DNA from: Tricholomella constricta
Taxonomy: Eukaryota > Basidiomycota > Agaricomycetes > Agaricales > Lyophyllaceae
Direction of reading: 5' to 3'
NCBI GenBank assembly: GCA_013368375.1
Contig: JAACJP010000008.1
Coordinates: forward strand, 992,001-1,056,000
DNA: 64,000 nucleotides
Below, piece by piece: positions 22,116-33,149 of the stretch (position 1 is its first letter; the number at the start of each line of letters is the position of its first letter). Below the pieces are notes generated by a model. That model saw only the letters and a list, made by a program, of their open reading frames with translations, was not told where the DNA came from and did not search any database. A program made the position numbers and the translations under genes.

Positions 22116-23694
22116 CTACTCCACCCCACTAAACCAAGGGTCGGTCAGAAGTTCGGCCGCCGTGGACCTGTTCGCCGGATCCAGGCGTAAGCACCGTTCC
22201 ATCAACTTCACTATCTCTGTAGCCTCCTCGTCAGAGACGACCTTCAGCTCATCGAAACGTGCCTTGATAGGCCAGTTGATCATAAAGGGATTCTTCTTAA
22301 GTTGGCCTGAGGAACATGATGAATGAGCATCGACAAGAATACCGCACGGCGACAAATGCTTACATTTTCCGTCGAAGTACTCGGGAGCCTTCGGAGAAAC
22401 CCGCAGTTGCTCAGCGCGGAAGTCCTCTTGGGTATGCAGCAACATTTGGTAAAGCATGTTCTCTTTCTCGTCCAAGCCGAATTTTTCGTTTCGCTGGTAG
22501 CGGAAGAAATGCTTCGAGGTAACCAGTTCGAATATCTATAAGATTTACATTAGATTTTACGTATCCCCTTGTTGTTAAGTGTCGAGCGCGTCCTAGACAA
22601 CCGAAAGCCCAAATGTCCGCGGGCTTGTTCCATATCGCCCCAAGGTATACCTCCGGTGGTCGTAGAGGGGGCGATGTGATCTTATGATTGGCAGGGAGGC
22701 CCTGGGGTTGCGCTGAAATTTGTTATGAGTATCCGAATCGAAAAAATTGGAAACACATACCAGAACCAAAATCAGCTAGCAAATATGTAGCTCGCATTGC
22801 TTCGTCCTCAGAGATCATGGGTAGCGGCTGCGAGACCGCGGCTTGCACTACGCCATCGTGCGAAGCCTCCGGTGCATGTCGCCGCGAGGGTTCCTTCGTC
22901 ACCCATGCTTCAATGTCGTCCGGGGTCATCGTAGTAGAAAAAAAGATGTTGTCGTATTTGAGATCAGTATGCACGATTCCGCGCTCGTGCGCATGTGCGA
23001 TGCCACGAAGCAGGTGAAGAACTATCCGTTTAACGAGGGGAAGCGGAAGAACCTTTTTCTGCGCCTCGACGAGCATTTTCACGTCGCCTCCGTATACAGG
23101 CATCACAAAACACATGTGTGAGCCAGCGGAACCTTTTCCGGGAATCATGAATTGGTCCAAAAGTTGCGTGCAGTGAGGGGTGGGCAGCTGTGAGACAAGC
23201 CGGAGCGCGTCAGCCTCAAAAATGAACGCACGCTCGTGCAAATCCGTCGCGTGGCCTGTTAGCGCCTTTACTGCAACAAACTTCCTGTCACTGTCAAAGT
23301 GTGGTGTCAATTCGTCGCTGTTCTCAGTACGGCGGTTGAAATACACTGACATGCTATCGCGAGCGAGCCAAGTGCTTGATTGCATCCCCCAGCCCAGTTT
23401 CCGAGCGATTATGTACCGATTGGTTTGACCAATCTGATCACCGAACTCGAACTGTGCCCAACCATAGCCATCCGCAGCGGGCAAGCCAAGCGCCTCTGAA
23501 GCGAAAGTTAGGTCGACGACTTGCTTGCCCTCCGGGTCAATCGAGAAGTGTTGATTCGTGGGCTCGAGCTGAGTTGTAGATGACATTCGAATGCGAGTGG
23601 AAAAGGGGATGATGCGGGGGGGTCGAAAGCTTTGAGTGAAAAGAGGGTGCAAATAACGGGCATGTGCCACGAGCAGGGCATACCTGAAGTACAT
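22116..23694 (-). CDS. SRPK-like serine/threonine protein kinase
   Basis: This is a CMGC-group kinase of the SR-protein-kinase type that is strongly expanded in Agaricomycetes. It shows the glycine-loop region YIIARKLGWGMQSSTWLARD, the ATP lysine in KFVAVKALTGHA, the HRD-like catalytic loop HAHERGIVHTDLKYDN, the DFG motif in YLLADFGSG, the activation/APE region ITSPPLRPPEVYLGAIW, and the spacer-kinase C-lobe ending RCLRLDPANRSTAAELLTDP. At least two introns occur after DFGSG. The chosen ATG at 23694 gives a basic leader (MYFRYALLVAHARYL). The next in-frame ATG, at 23586 (MSSTTQLEPTNQHFSI), is also possible. The HRD arginine is replaced by threonine (VHTDLK), which is seen in other fungal SRPK-like kinases. 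The substrate is unknown. Confidence 0.85.
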
Positions 23695-24320
23695 TCCGCT
23701 TGTGGATGCAGGAAGGAAGGAGTGACACCCGTTTTGTCGGACTTCGTTCACATGGCCGGCTCCGCGGACCCAGGGACAGTGTTGTGCCGCACAACACTGA
23801 GCCTGAGTAACAAGAGCAATAAAATCAATGCATGTTTCGCCGCATTGCGCAACGTGATGCTTACCGGAGAGGGCAATCGGGCAATCCCTTGATGCTTTTT
23901 TGTGTTGCTTGAGGCGCGCGAAGGACCAGAGTTAAGGAGGACAAGAGCACGGTGTGTGTGGAATGATAATTTATTGGGCATAATGGATATCAATATCTTA
24001 TAATCTGGTACAAGAGAGCCTTCAAGACTCGTTAGGGGGTCGTTAGCTCGGGTCGCGCGCGCTTGCGGGAATGGAAGCCTCAAGGAAGCCTGAGAGAGAG
24101 GAGAGCCTTCGTTCTTCTTCGTTTGGGCGTGCTGCACCCGTCTTTTTTCTTCGTTGTTCGGGCTCAAGTTGGGCTCAAGCCTAGACAGGCTGGGCCGAAG
24201 ATGCCGCTCCATCACGCGATCGACGAACAATATATACGCGCTTCAACTAGGGTAGTACTGTTACAACTCTACAATTACAACGATATGCAATAAACGACAG
24301 CGTCCAAGCAACGCATCCAA
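23695..24320. other. Intergenic region
   Basis: This contains the promoter of the SRPK-like gene and the 3' flank of the Tpr gene. Open frames are Leu/Arg-biased with no domain. I see nothing else here. Confidence 0.35.
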
Positions 24321-27300
24321 CTACGAAGGCGGTATCCCAGGCGCAGGTCTGCGGAGCGTCACCGGCGGTTTGGCGCCTGGCGTAGCACTGGAACCGGCGG
24401 CGGCGGCGGCGGGTTCCGTTGGCTTCAGCCGCTTGGCGAGGGAGTCATCACCAGGCGCCTCGGATTCTCGAGGGCGCTTGCCAGCTGCGCCCATGATCGA
24501 CATGCCACCCCCAGCGACGGGTGCCTGTCTGGGCGCAGCGCCTCGTCCCATACCGCCGCGTGGAGCAACACGCCCTCGAGCCCCGGGAGGAGCCCCACGT
24601 CCTGGCCCCACGGCACCAGTAGCCCCTGGTCCCAGTGAGGGTTTCCGTGGAAGAGGCGTATTCGCGACTGGTTTTGAATTGGGTGTTGAGGTGGCAGCGG
24701 CAGATGTGCTTGCAGCTGGGGGTCCGGGAACCGCGGTTGTCGTTGGCGTCGAGGGAACCGCTGGCGTCTCAGGTATTATTCCCGCGTTCCGCCATTCAAG
24801 GATCTGAGCCTCGAGATCCTTCACCTTCTTCTGTGCTCTCACCAGCTGCGCGTCTTTCAGCTTCCCTTTCGCGACCTGCTCCATCCTGCCACGCTCGATG
24901 GCAGACTCGATCTCCGACGCTTGCTTGGCAGTGGAGGCCTTTTCGTGCTCTGCAATCGCGGCGGCCACGGCGGCGGCGACCTCAGCCTTGTTGTCCTGTC
25001 CAGGAGTCGTCGGCGACTTGGCTTTAAGTGCGGCTACAGCTGCTGCTGCTTCGCGGGCAGCCTTGAGCTCTTCCTGATGTTTTGCAGCGAGTTTCGCTTC
25101 CAACGTCCGTAGCTCCTCGGCGTGCTTTTTGACAATCTCCTCTGACTGCGCGGGGTTGTCAGATTTCGACTGCTCGGCTTGACGTTCATCCTCGGCAGCT
25201 TTGGCTTTCATCATGTCGCTTATCCTTGCTTGGAATTTCTCCTGCAAACGATTAAGTCAGCTTCAACTGACCCAAATAATTATAGTCATCCTACACTTTG
25301 ACGTTTGAAGTTCTTAGCCTCTTCTGCCACTTTGCGAGCCTCCTCAGCTGCAGCCTAGAAGAAGAGGTGAGGTACATAGAAATGATATTAGGGGTGAATC
25401 GCATACCTTCAATTTTGCGAGAGCTTCGTCACGAGCCTGAACGAGAGCAGCTTTTTCAGCCTCCCAAGCTGACTTCTCTTCATCAGTTGAAGGAGCCCCA
25501 GCGCCAGTGGATGGTTTCTCGGCCCATGATGCTTTCTCAGCAAGCAATTTATCCCGCTCCTCTTGTAGAGCAGCCTAGAAAAACACCGGATGAACATTGA
25601 AGGATATAGTTCAAGACGACTGTGAAGCCCACGATAGCTGCGGTCTGCTTCTCTGTCTCTTCAGGGGATGTCGCAGAAGCCGTTGCCTTGTCAGCATCGG
25701 TTTGCTGGGTAGCGACAGTGGTTTCCAGCTCCGCAATCTTGTCTTGCAGTTTAGTCTTCTCCTCTTCGAGCGCCGCTTTCTGTGTGTCCGCATTGGCGAT
25801 CTTGGTCTTGAAGATGTTGAGGTTCCTTGTGATGTGCTCTTTGTGCCTTCCAATGCTCTCCTCCAAGGACTTGATCTGTTTGCAATTGTCAATTGACAGA
25901 GGTAATATAAAATTGGATGAATGTGCGAACCCGAGCTTCTTGCGCTTCAATGGAGCTTTGACGTTCTGAACTGACTTGCTCGACATCCGCCTTCTGCTTT
26001 TCGAGATCTTCCTTTTGGGCCTTGAGTTGTTCAATTTCCTCACGCAGGGCCGCAACTTCAGCAGGATCAATACGATCGTACTTAAAGTTGACGTGAGTTT
26101 AGGCCATGTATCGAAACGAAAAATGGAGCAATACCTTGCTCAAGAGTTGTGCATTGCGCTCTTGCCACCTACGACCCTCATCCTCCAGACGTGCGAGCTG
26201 AGCCTTGCACGCTTGCAATTCTGCCTGCGCTATGCGAGCCTGTTCTTTAGCGGGATCAAGCTCCTGCGATAGTTGCTTGAGCTTGGCATCGAGTTCTCGG
26301 GCTCGTTTCGAGTGGCGTTCAGAGTCAGCTCTCAGTGTTGCATTGCTCTCTCTCAAGAGGTTGAGTTGATTGATGCGTTCGAGGAGTTCAGCGTGCTGGG
26401 CGGCTGAAGCGGCCGTTTCCACTGCCTTCTCACGTTCCTATTGATAGTAATTAGAACGTGTGGAATGGGAGGGACATAAGCCATTGATTGACATACCTCG
26501 GAAAGAGTCGCCCTGGTTTCTTCCAAGCTCTGTGAGAGGTGTTCAATCTGGGCTTTGAGCCTTGAACTCTCCTGCTTGCTGAGCTCGAGTTGAAGGTCCA
26601 CAATCTCCTTCTCCTTGCGCAAGTACGATACGACGGATCGCAGTTCGGAAAGTTTGGTATCCGCATCGCCAGACCCTTCTCCCTCTCCTGTATCTGTTGA
26701 CGATGAAGTCGCTGCCATCTTGATTCGGTTGGCCTGGTTGCTGACGGACTCCAAATGGCCATGGAGAATGGCATTCTGCGAAGTAAGGTCTCGGCAACTA
26801 AGTATAAAGAAGTGATCAGATTTAGCCACGAAGATAAACGGATCGGACGAACCGAGCGTTGAGGTCGGCCACTTCCTTGTCGAGGGCTTCCTTCTGATGA
26901 TTCCAGCTTCCTTCGGAAGTAGCAAGGTTGGCCTTGGCCGTCTCAGCAGCGGTAAGGTTGTCCCGAGCTGTGGTCTGAACTGTGGCCAAGTCGCGTTTGA
27001 GAGTCTCGATGGTCTTCATAGACTCGGCATGGGCGATGACTTCGTTGGAGTATCGTTCTTCAGCAGCCTGGGTGAAAATATTATCAGAGTCGCGTTGGGA
27101 GATAGTTCGAAAGTCCACACACCTTTGCACGTTCTTCCTGGAGCCGCACTTCTTTCTCGCGCGAGTTTCGATCACTCTCTGAGTGCTTCTCGGAAGTGCT
27201 CATGTCCACAATGGTATCCTCGAGAGTCTTCTTGTCGTTCGTCCACGCAATCCGTTCAGCCTCAAATGTCTTCTGGAGCTCGTTGTGCTTCGCGTGAAGT

Positions 27301-30300
27301 TCAGCCAGCTCGGTTTGCGCGGCTTGCAGCTTCTCTTGCAGAGCTTGATATTCAGACTACAGATAACTTGTAAGCAGACCGTTCACCAGATGTATAGTGT
27401 TACTGACCTCGTGGCGGGCGATTTGAGCCTCCGTGGACAACTTATACTCATCATAGGTGGCATTGAGATTGGAGAGAGCTTCCTCATTCGCCTGGCTGAT
27501 TTCTTGGAACTGTTGTACATGGCTTCGTGCAGTAGCGAGGTCAACCTCTGCCACCTTCAGAGCGGATCTATACACTCATTAGATCGCGACCATGTTACCA
27601 AGGCCTGGGTGGAGCTTACCGAAGTTCCGCGACCTCTGCCTCTAGTTGCTGTTCACGATTCAGATCGGGATCGGGGTGTTGAGCGACACCTCCGACAGCA
27701 CTAGAACGACGCTCATAGACTGCGAGTTTCTCCTCGTTGCCATGCAGTTGCCTTGTCAAGTCTTCCGAGCGTTCCTCGAGGTGTTTCTTGCTCGTCTCTG
27801 CACTAACAAGAGCCTCTCGAGTCTTGGAGAATTCTTGGAGCTGGCAAGGAAATCAAGTTTTAACGACAGAACGGAGATAGTTTGCCGCCACTTACTGTCT
27901 TGTCAAGGCGTGTCTGTAGTTCCTTGAGTTCGATGTCCTTCTGCAAAGTCACATGCCTGATGGTATCTCGCTCTTGAGACAGCTGTGTACGCAGATCCTG
28001 ACTGGAAAGGGTGTCAGTCATTGAAAAGAAAAATAAACGCTTTGCCTACGTTTGACCTTCCAGCGCCTGTAATTGGTTCTCCAGTCTCCTACGATCATTT
28101 TCCCCGGAACGTTCCAGATCATTGTGCATTTTCTGAACGTTGACCATGAGGTCGGAAAGATGAGAGCGTTCCAGTGCCAGGGATTTGTTTTCCTCGACAA
28201 GGCGGCCTTGTACACTCTATTGAAGGTTTGGCTTGCGTCGTCGGACTCAAGAATAGAAAAAACACACCTCCCAGATCTTCTTCTCGGCTCTGAGATTGGC
28301 GGATTCATTGCGTAATTGTTCAGTACGACCAGTGGCAACCTGAAGTTCTTCAGTGGCACGGATGCATTCGATATCTGTCCTGGTATAACGATCGTACACC
28401 TGCTGATACCGTTTGTTGAGATCATCAATTTCACGGTCATGCATGGCAAGTTGATCCTGGTCCATACGGTGGCGTTCTGAGCAGATTATAAGCCGAAGAT
28501 GCCCTTGAGTAAGGCTTTATGACTTACCCGAGAGGAATTCAATCTTCGCGTTAGCTTTAGCTAAAGCGGCACCTAGCTGACCAGCCTCCCGCTGCGACGC
28601 AACGAGGTTGTCGCGCAGCTTCCCAGTGTCAAGACCCATTTCCAAGCGGTATGCTTCGAACTGGCTCTGAGTCTCGGCCAGTTCTTTCGCGACATCTGAT
28701 GAATGTGGAATAGTCACAGAGGGCTGTTCCGAGGCACCGTTGACGGACGAAGTCTTGCCAGACTTCTGCTCTCTCGCGAGCATATCTCGCAGCGCGTCTC
28801 GCTCCTTGACATACGCTTGAATGACGGATTCGCTGCTTTTCTTCTGCCTCTCCAGCTGTGCCGCCATGTCCTCAATGGCCTCATGCGCCTCCCTGATAGC
28901 CTCAGTCTGCTCCCGCTCCATCACCTCCCTATAATCTCGTTCTTCGCTCTCCATCTTCCTTCCCATCTCCCTGACAATCTTCAGCAGCTTCTGATTCTGC
29001 TCCTGCATCCCTCCAATAGACTTGAAGAGCACGAGGTTATTGGTGATGACGGCTTCGGTGTCTTCAGCGGGCGCGACGGGCATGTTCTCAAGATCTTCGT
29101 CTGAAGGGATGGTAGGATCATCTCTCCGACTGACTTCTCGCAACAGACCTTGGACCTGGCGTCCGAGGTCATCGAGCTGCTTCTGAAGAAGTTCATTCTC
29201 GCGTGTGGATTTCGTGAGCTTCTGACCATTTTCCATGGCGAGGTTCCCTTGCGCATCGCGATCGCTGAGGGCTTGGGCTAGTTGAGAAGCCAATTGAGCC
29301 GCTTCTGAGTGCAAACGTTCATACTCGGCACGCTGTTGAGAGAGTATAGGTGCCTTCGGTGAAAGTAGGTAAATCGAAATATTTGACGACCATTCAAACG
29401 AAACATACCCTCTCTTCAATTTGTCCCAGGACCGAGGATAAGGTCCTGTCCATATGGTCGTATTCCGCACATTTCTTCGCATACTCGTCTTGCAGGCGCA
29501 CGTAGTCGGCATAGACCTCGGTAAATGTCTTTCCGGTTCTCTGAGCCTTGCTAGCCATTGCCACTGTGGGACTAAGGCCCATCATTCCGTCCGCGACCAG
29601 ATCCGTAGAGCTAGACATTCGGAGAGGTGTGCTAGGCGTTCCACGCATGGGAATGGGCAGTTCTCCCCTACCCATCCTGTCCAAGACGGCTTCCATCTGG
29701 TCGGCTCTCTTCTCGGCAATCTCACGACCTTTCCTTTCACGCTCCACTTCCTCCCTCAAAGCAGCCTCTCTTCGTTCCGACTTCTCCCCAATGCCAGCCC
29801 ACTCCCTCTCAATCCCATCGACGATTTCCTTTGCCTGCTTCTCCCTCTCTTCCATCATCGACACAAGTCTTCTCAGATCACTTGCTTCCCTTGCATAGGT
29901 AGCTTCTTGCTCCGCCAGTTGGCCTGTCAAATCCTGCACCCTAGCTAGGGCTTGTGTTAGTTGATGAGTTTGAGCCGTATGACTGGACTGTAGCGTCTTC
30001 AGTGTCGCTTGCGTAGTGGCATGTGTCTGAGTGAGAGAATCGAGCGAGGCCTGGACGTTGACCAACTCGGCATGCTTATTCCGTCGGTACTTTGAAAAGT
30101 CCTCTGATTTGGTGGTGAGTTCGTTATTAGTCCTCTCGGCCTCAGCTTGAGACAGCTGAAGTTGTTGAGAAAGGGACTCGATTTTGAACTGAAGGAGTGT
30201 AAGTTGGATATAAACGGGCTGAAAACATCATGCAAACCTTAGTAGAGGTTTCCCCTGAACGCAATTCCCGGACTTGAGCTTCCAGAGTCTGGTGCTCGTG

Positions 30301-31004
30301 ACGTGCTTCCTTGAGGTTGGTGCGAAGGGTTTGTATTTCCTCTAGAGAGCGATGAGATGTGTGATGAAGATAATGCATTGATGGCTTACCTTCTTGTTGC
30401 GCACCCTCCTGCTTCAGCCTGCTGATAACACCGACGAGGTCGCGCTTTTCGCGTTCTGTGTCTTCCACGCGACGTTTAAGAGTATCAAGTTCCGAGGATG
30501 AGGAAGATTGAGAATTCGACAACGCTTGAATTTGAGCTTGTAGAGCGGTTTGGGACACAGCTTTACAGAACAGTTCAGGACGCCACAATAGGAATGAGAG
30601 ACAAACGAAATACCTAACTGGTCCCGTTCTCGCTTCACCTGGCTAAGTTCATTTTGAACACTTTCCAAAGAAGATTCCAGGTCTCGAGACAGGCTCTCCC
30701 TATCCTGCAAGGCTTGATCCAGTTCCACATCCTTCTTCTCTACGTCTGCTCGTGCCTCATCAAGTTCCTGCGCAATTGAGCGACCCTCCAACGCCTGTGC
30801 GAGGAGAAGACGATATAGTGTGATGATTGTATCAGGTGAAGGAGAGTTGAGGTTAGTTTCTGGTAGAAGTTCCGACAAGGAGTCCAGGTCCACGTCTTCT
30901 GGGATTGTGAGGACAAAAGCCTCGTCGGAATGGGACGTCGCTGTATCAGCGTCTGCAGCCGCTGCAGCGGAAGCGGCCTTGCTTTTCCTTCGAGTTTTCA
31001 TCAT
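24321..31004 (-). CDS. Tpr/Mlp nuclear-basket coiled-coil protein
   Basis: This is a very long protein, probably well over 1800 residues after splicing. It is built almost entirely of heptad coiled coil (for example DELRTLEAKLAAKHQEELKA, RYSNEVIAHAESMKTIETLK, VEKLEEKMQ-like repeats) with at least twenty short introns. The start at 31004 reads MMKTRRKSKAASAAAA, then an acidic segment and the coil. The C-terminal 150 residues are Pro/Ala/Gly-rich with RG-type stretches (GRGAPPGARGRVAPRGGMGR) and end LRRPAPGIPPS. Length, an all-helical rod and a disordered RG-rich tail are the features of Tpr (animals) and Mlp1/2 (yeasts). These form nuclear-pore basket filaments and act in mRNA quality control and checkpoint signalling. 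Other giant coiled coils remain possible, but the overall plan fits Tpr best. Confidence 0.75.
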
Positions 31005-31212
31005 TATCGAAGTCCGCGCCTAGGCAAGCTCTGGAGTCGCGGCGTCCAGCAAACTCCAGGAAAAGTGGTGTAAAGAGCCAAAGATTCTAAGCGAGTCGAC
31101 AATGGGCGCGACCACGTGGTGCACAGCGTTTGTCATATGATATGGGGCTTGGCTTAGATTCAACGCTGCCAGTTCCACATACCAAACCACTAAAAGTTCC
31201 CAGCCGCGGACA
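31005..31212. promoter_or_regulatory. Short bidirectional promoter
   Basis: Only 208 bp separate the divergent start codons of the Tpr-like gene and the small basic protein, so both promoters must share this interval. It contains a GC-rich patch (GGCGCGACCACGTGG) with a CACGTG E-box at 31112-31117, the type of site bound by bHLH factors such as Cbf1. Confidence 0.45.
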
Positions 31213-31527
31213 ATGGGGAAAAGCGCAAAGCTTCACAAGCGGATGGTTCGTTCAATACTACATGATATTTTTTCATACTCTGAGTATACTTGATTAGAAA
31301 AAGGTCAAATCAGGGGCAGGTTCTATCACAGCTGCTGCACCAGCCGGCTCGTTACCTCGAGCACAGGCTCAGGCCGCGAACAAAAAAGCGTCTTTGAAAG
31401 AAAAAATCGCGAAAAGGGGAAGTGCGTCTTCCAAAGGCGGGGTTCTGGGAGGAGCGGACTACGTCGATTTGATGATGGGCGGCAGGAAGAAAGCGAAAGA
31501 GGAAGCAAAAAAACTATCCGCAGACTG
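31213..31527 (+). CDS. Small Lys-rich protein, unknown function
   Basis: Two exons are joined by one intron that begins GTTCGTTC and ends TTGATTAG, giving about 85 residues: MGKSAKLHKRMKKVKSGAGS, then ITAAAPAGSLPRAQAANKKA, SLKEKIAKRGSASSKGGVLG and GADYVDLMMGGRKKAKEEAK, ending KLSAD. The protein is strongly basic, with a short conserved-looking core GGADYVDLMMGGRKKAKEEA. The composition suggests a nucleolar or ribosome-assembly role, but I recognise no family and this is only an inference. The start is supported by the clean ATG 208 bp from the Tpr start and by the in-phase splice. Confidence 0.6.
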
Positions 31528-32439
31528 AAACTCTCCTGCCCTCGTCCTTTCTATTGCAATCTCTCGGGCCTAGTCCCATGTGCGCTTTGTCTCCATCAAG
31601 GCAAGTATACTTTTTGTCCTAATTCTTGGAATTCTGTTTACCCATCTCAGGTGTGTTTGAGGTGAATAGTCCCACTTTATGATCTCACGTATACTGCGCT
31701 CATGCCTATCCCAATCGCCGATGCCTTCAGCCACGCCGACGCCTACCGATATACTTATCTTTTGCGACGGCCCTGCGCTTCAACACCAAATAATGCGATA
31801 GCGTACGTATTCTTCGATGAACGTCGCAGAATGACACCAGCTTTCCATCTCTTCCCACTCCCGATGGCAAGAAACGTCGTTGAGAAGACGTTTGCAATGA
31901 TTTCGTGACTTGCATGTGAGAAGATGGTGAGAAATAAGGTATACGTAAAACCAAGTCATATTAATTGAACTCATTGGCTCTATGCTCCTCGACCGGCGAA
32001 CCGCTTGTCAATTGGATGTGTACGATTTGCCTTTATCCAAGTTCGAGAATGCGATTACAGCATCCGAAGTCTTCCTTCACAAGAAACGAGTCCGTCTGCA
32101 TCTGGATTACCTATTGATGACGACAGTCGCAAGCTCAGTCCAAATACCACAAAGAGCGACGAATCCACGCCCATATTTTCGAATGACTGCGATAGTTTCG
32201 ACCTCTGTGTTTCTCTATTGGCTTGTGTCCCTCTGGTAACACTGCGTCCGGCGATATACGTCCAAATTGAAGTTTATTTCCCACCCGCGAGCCTTTTCGT
32301 ACGAGTTCCTATGGTGCGGATCACCAACTCACTACCACTTTGGAACAAGTCCCAATTTCGGGCGCCAAAAAAATGATTTGGCAAGCCCCTCCAAACTGCC
32401 CATTCCAATGTTCTACAACACTATGTCGCCCCGGATTGT
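31528..32439. other. Gene-poor stretch
   Basis: Short open frames occur on both strands but none has a recognisable domain or consistent splice sites. Given the transposase remnant that follows, part of this may be decayed mobile DNA. Confidence 0.3.
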
Positions 32440-32641
32440 AGTCCTGTACTCCGAGAACCCATACATTGATACTGAAGTGAATTTCATCGAGTTCTTCTGG
32501 GGCATGTCAAGTGTTAACTGTGATTACACATTCGAGACACTCAAGGAAGATGCTCAGCCATATGTCCGTGAGTTCAGTTCCACCAAGTATAAGTCCCATA
32601 GACGCATTCCCGACCACATAGCACAGGCATATGACCAGTAA
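32440..32641 (+). pseudogene. Tc1/mariner-like DDE transposase remnant
   Basis: A single frame reads VNFIEFFWGMSSVNCDYTFE and, further on, FSSTKYKSHRRIPDHIAQAY before a stop. The NFIEFFWG motif is the end of the DDE/D catalytic domain found in fungal Tc1/mariner- and pogo-like transposases, with Glu as the third acidic residue. The CDYTFETLK and YKSHRRIP segments match the C-terminal part as I remember it from basidiomycete copies. The segment between them is shortened, and no upstream catalytic Asp motifs can be found, so this is a truncated fossil. Confidence 0.55.
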
Positions 32642-32880
32642 TTACCCCAGTCCCAATTTGTGACCGTCCAAAATTTGTATCTTCCTCAGTTCTCACTTAA
32701 ATAAAAACTGCTCTTGGGGATCGATAGCTATCGGTAAATGCTGCATTTTCCCAAGAGGAATAAGAAAAAGGATAAAAATTGAGTGTAGCATATTGTTTGT
32801 TCCAAAGTGGTGGTCACTTAGTGATCTGCACCATACTTGTTCCATTTAGGGGCTGCGGGTGAAGTAAGTATGTGCAATCG

Positions 32881-33041
32881 TTGGTATCTATTACGTAGCG
32901 AGGAACGACCGGAGGATTAGATGAATGTCTTTGCCGGGACGTCGGATGTTGCCGGCATCTCTTCCCCCCTCCGGCTACATCGACGTTCCCAACGGTCTCG
33001 AGCCCTCCGTCGTCGTGAGCGGCTCCATTCTCTTTCTTTTC
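32881..33041 (+). repeat. Split direct repeat A1
   Basis: This is the 161-bp left repeat of the retrotransposon, identical to A2 at 38140-38300. It starts TTGGTATC and ends CTTTCTTTTC. Confidence 0.95.
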
Positions 33042-33149
33042 TCATAGCTCGCCGCTCCTTGGCCCCCAAAGGCCTTTTTCTTTTAGCTCAGTAACTTCTT
33101 CCCCCCTTTTCTCCACAGTCAGGATCCCGACCCTCACAGCACTCATCTC

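Noticed and set aside
24370..24807. Open frame of 145 codons antisense to the Tpr C-terminus
   Set aside because: It is a compositional shadow of the Gly/Ala/Pro-rich tail of the Tpr-like gene.
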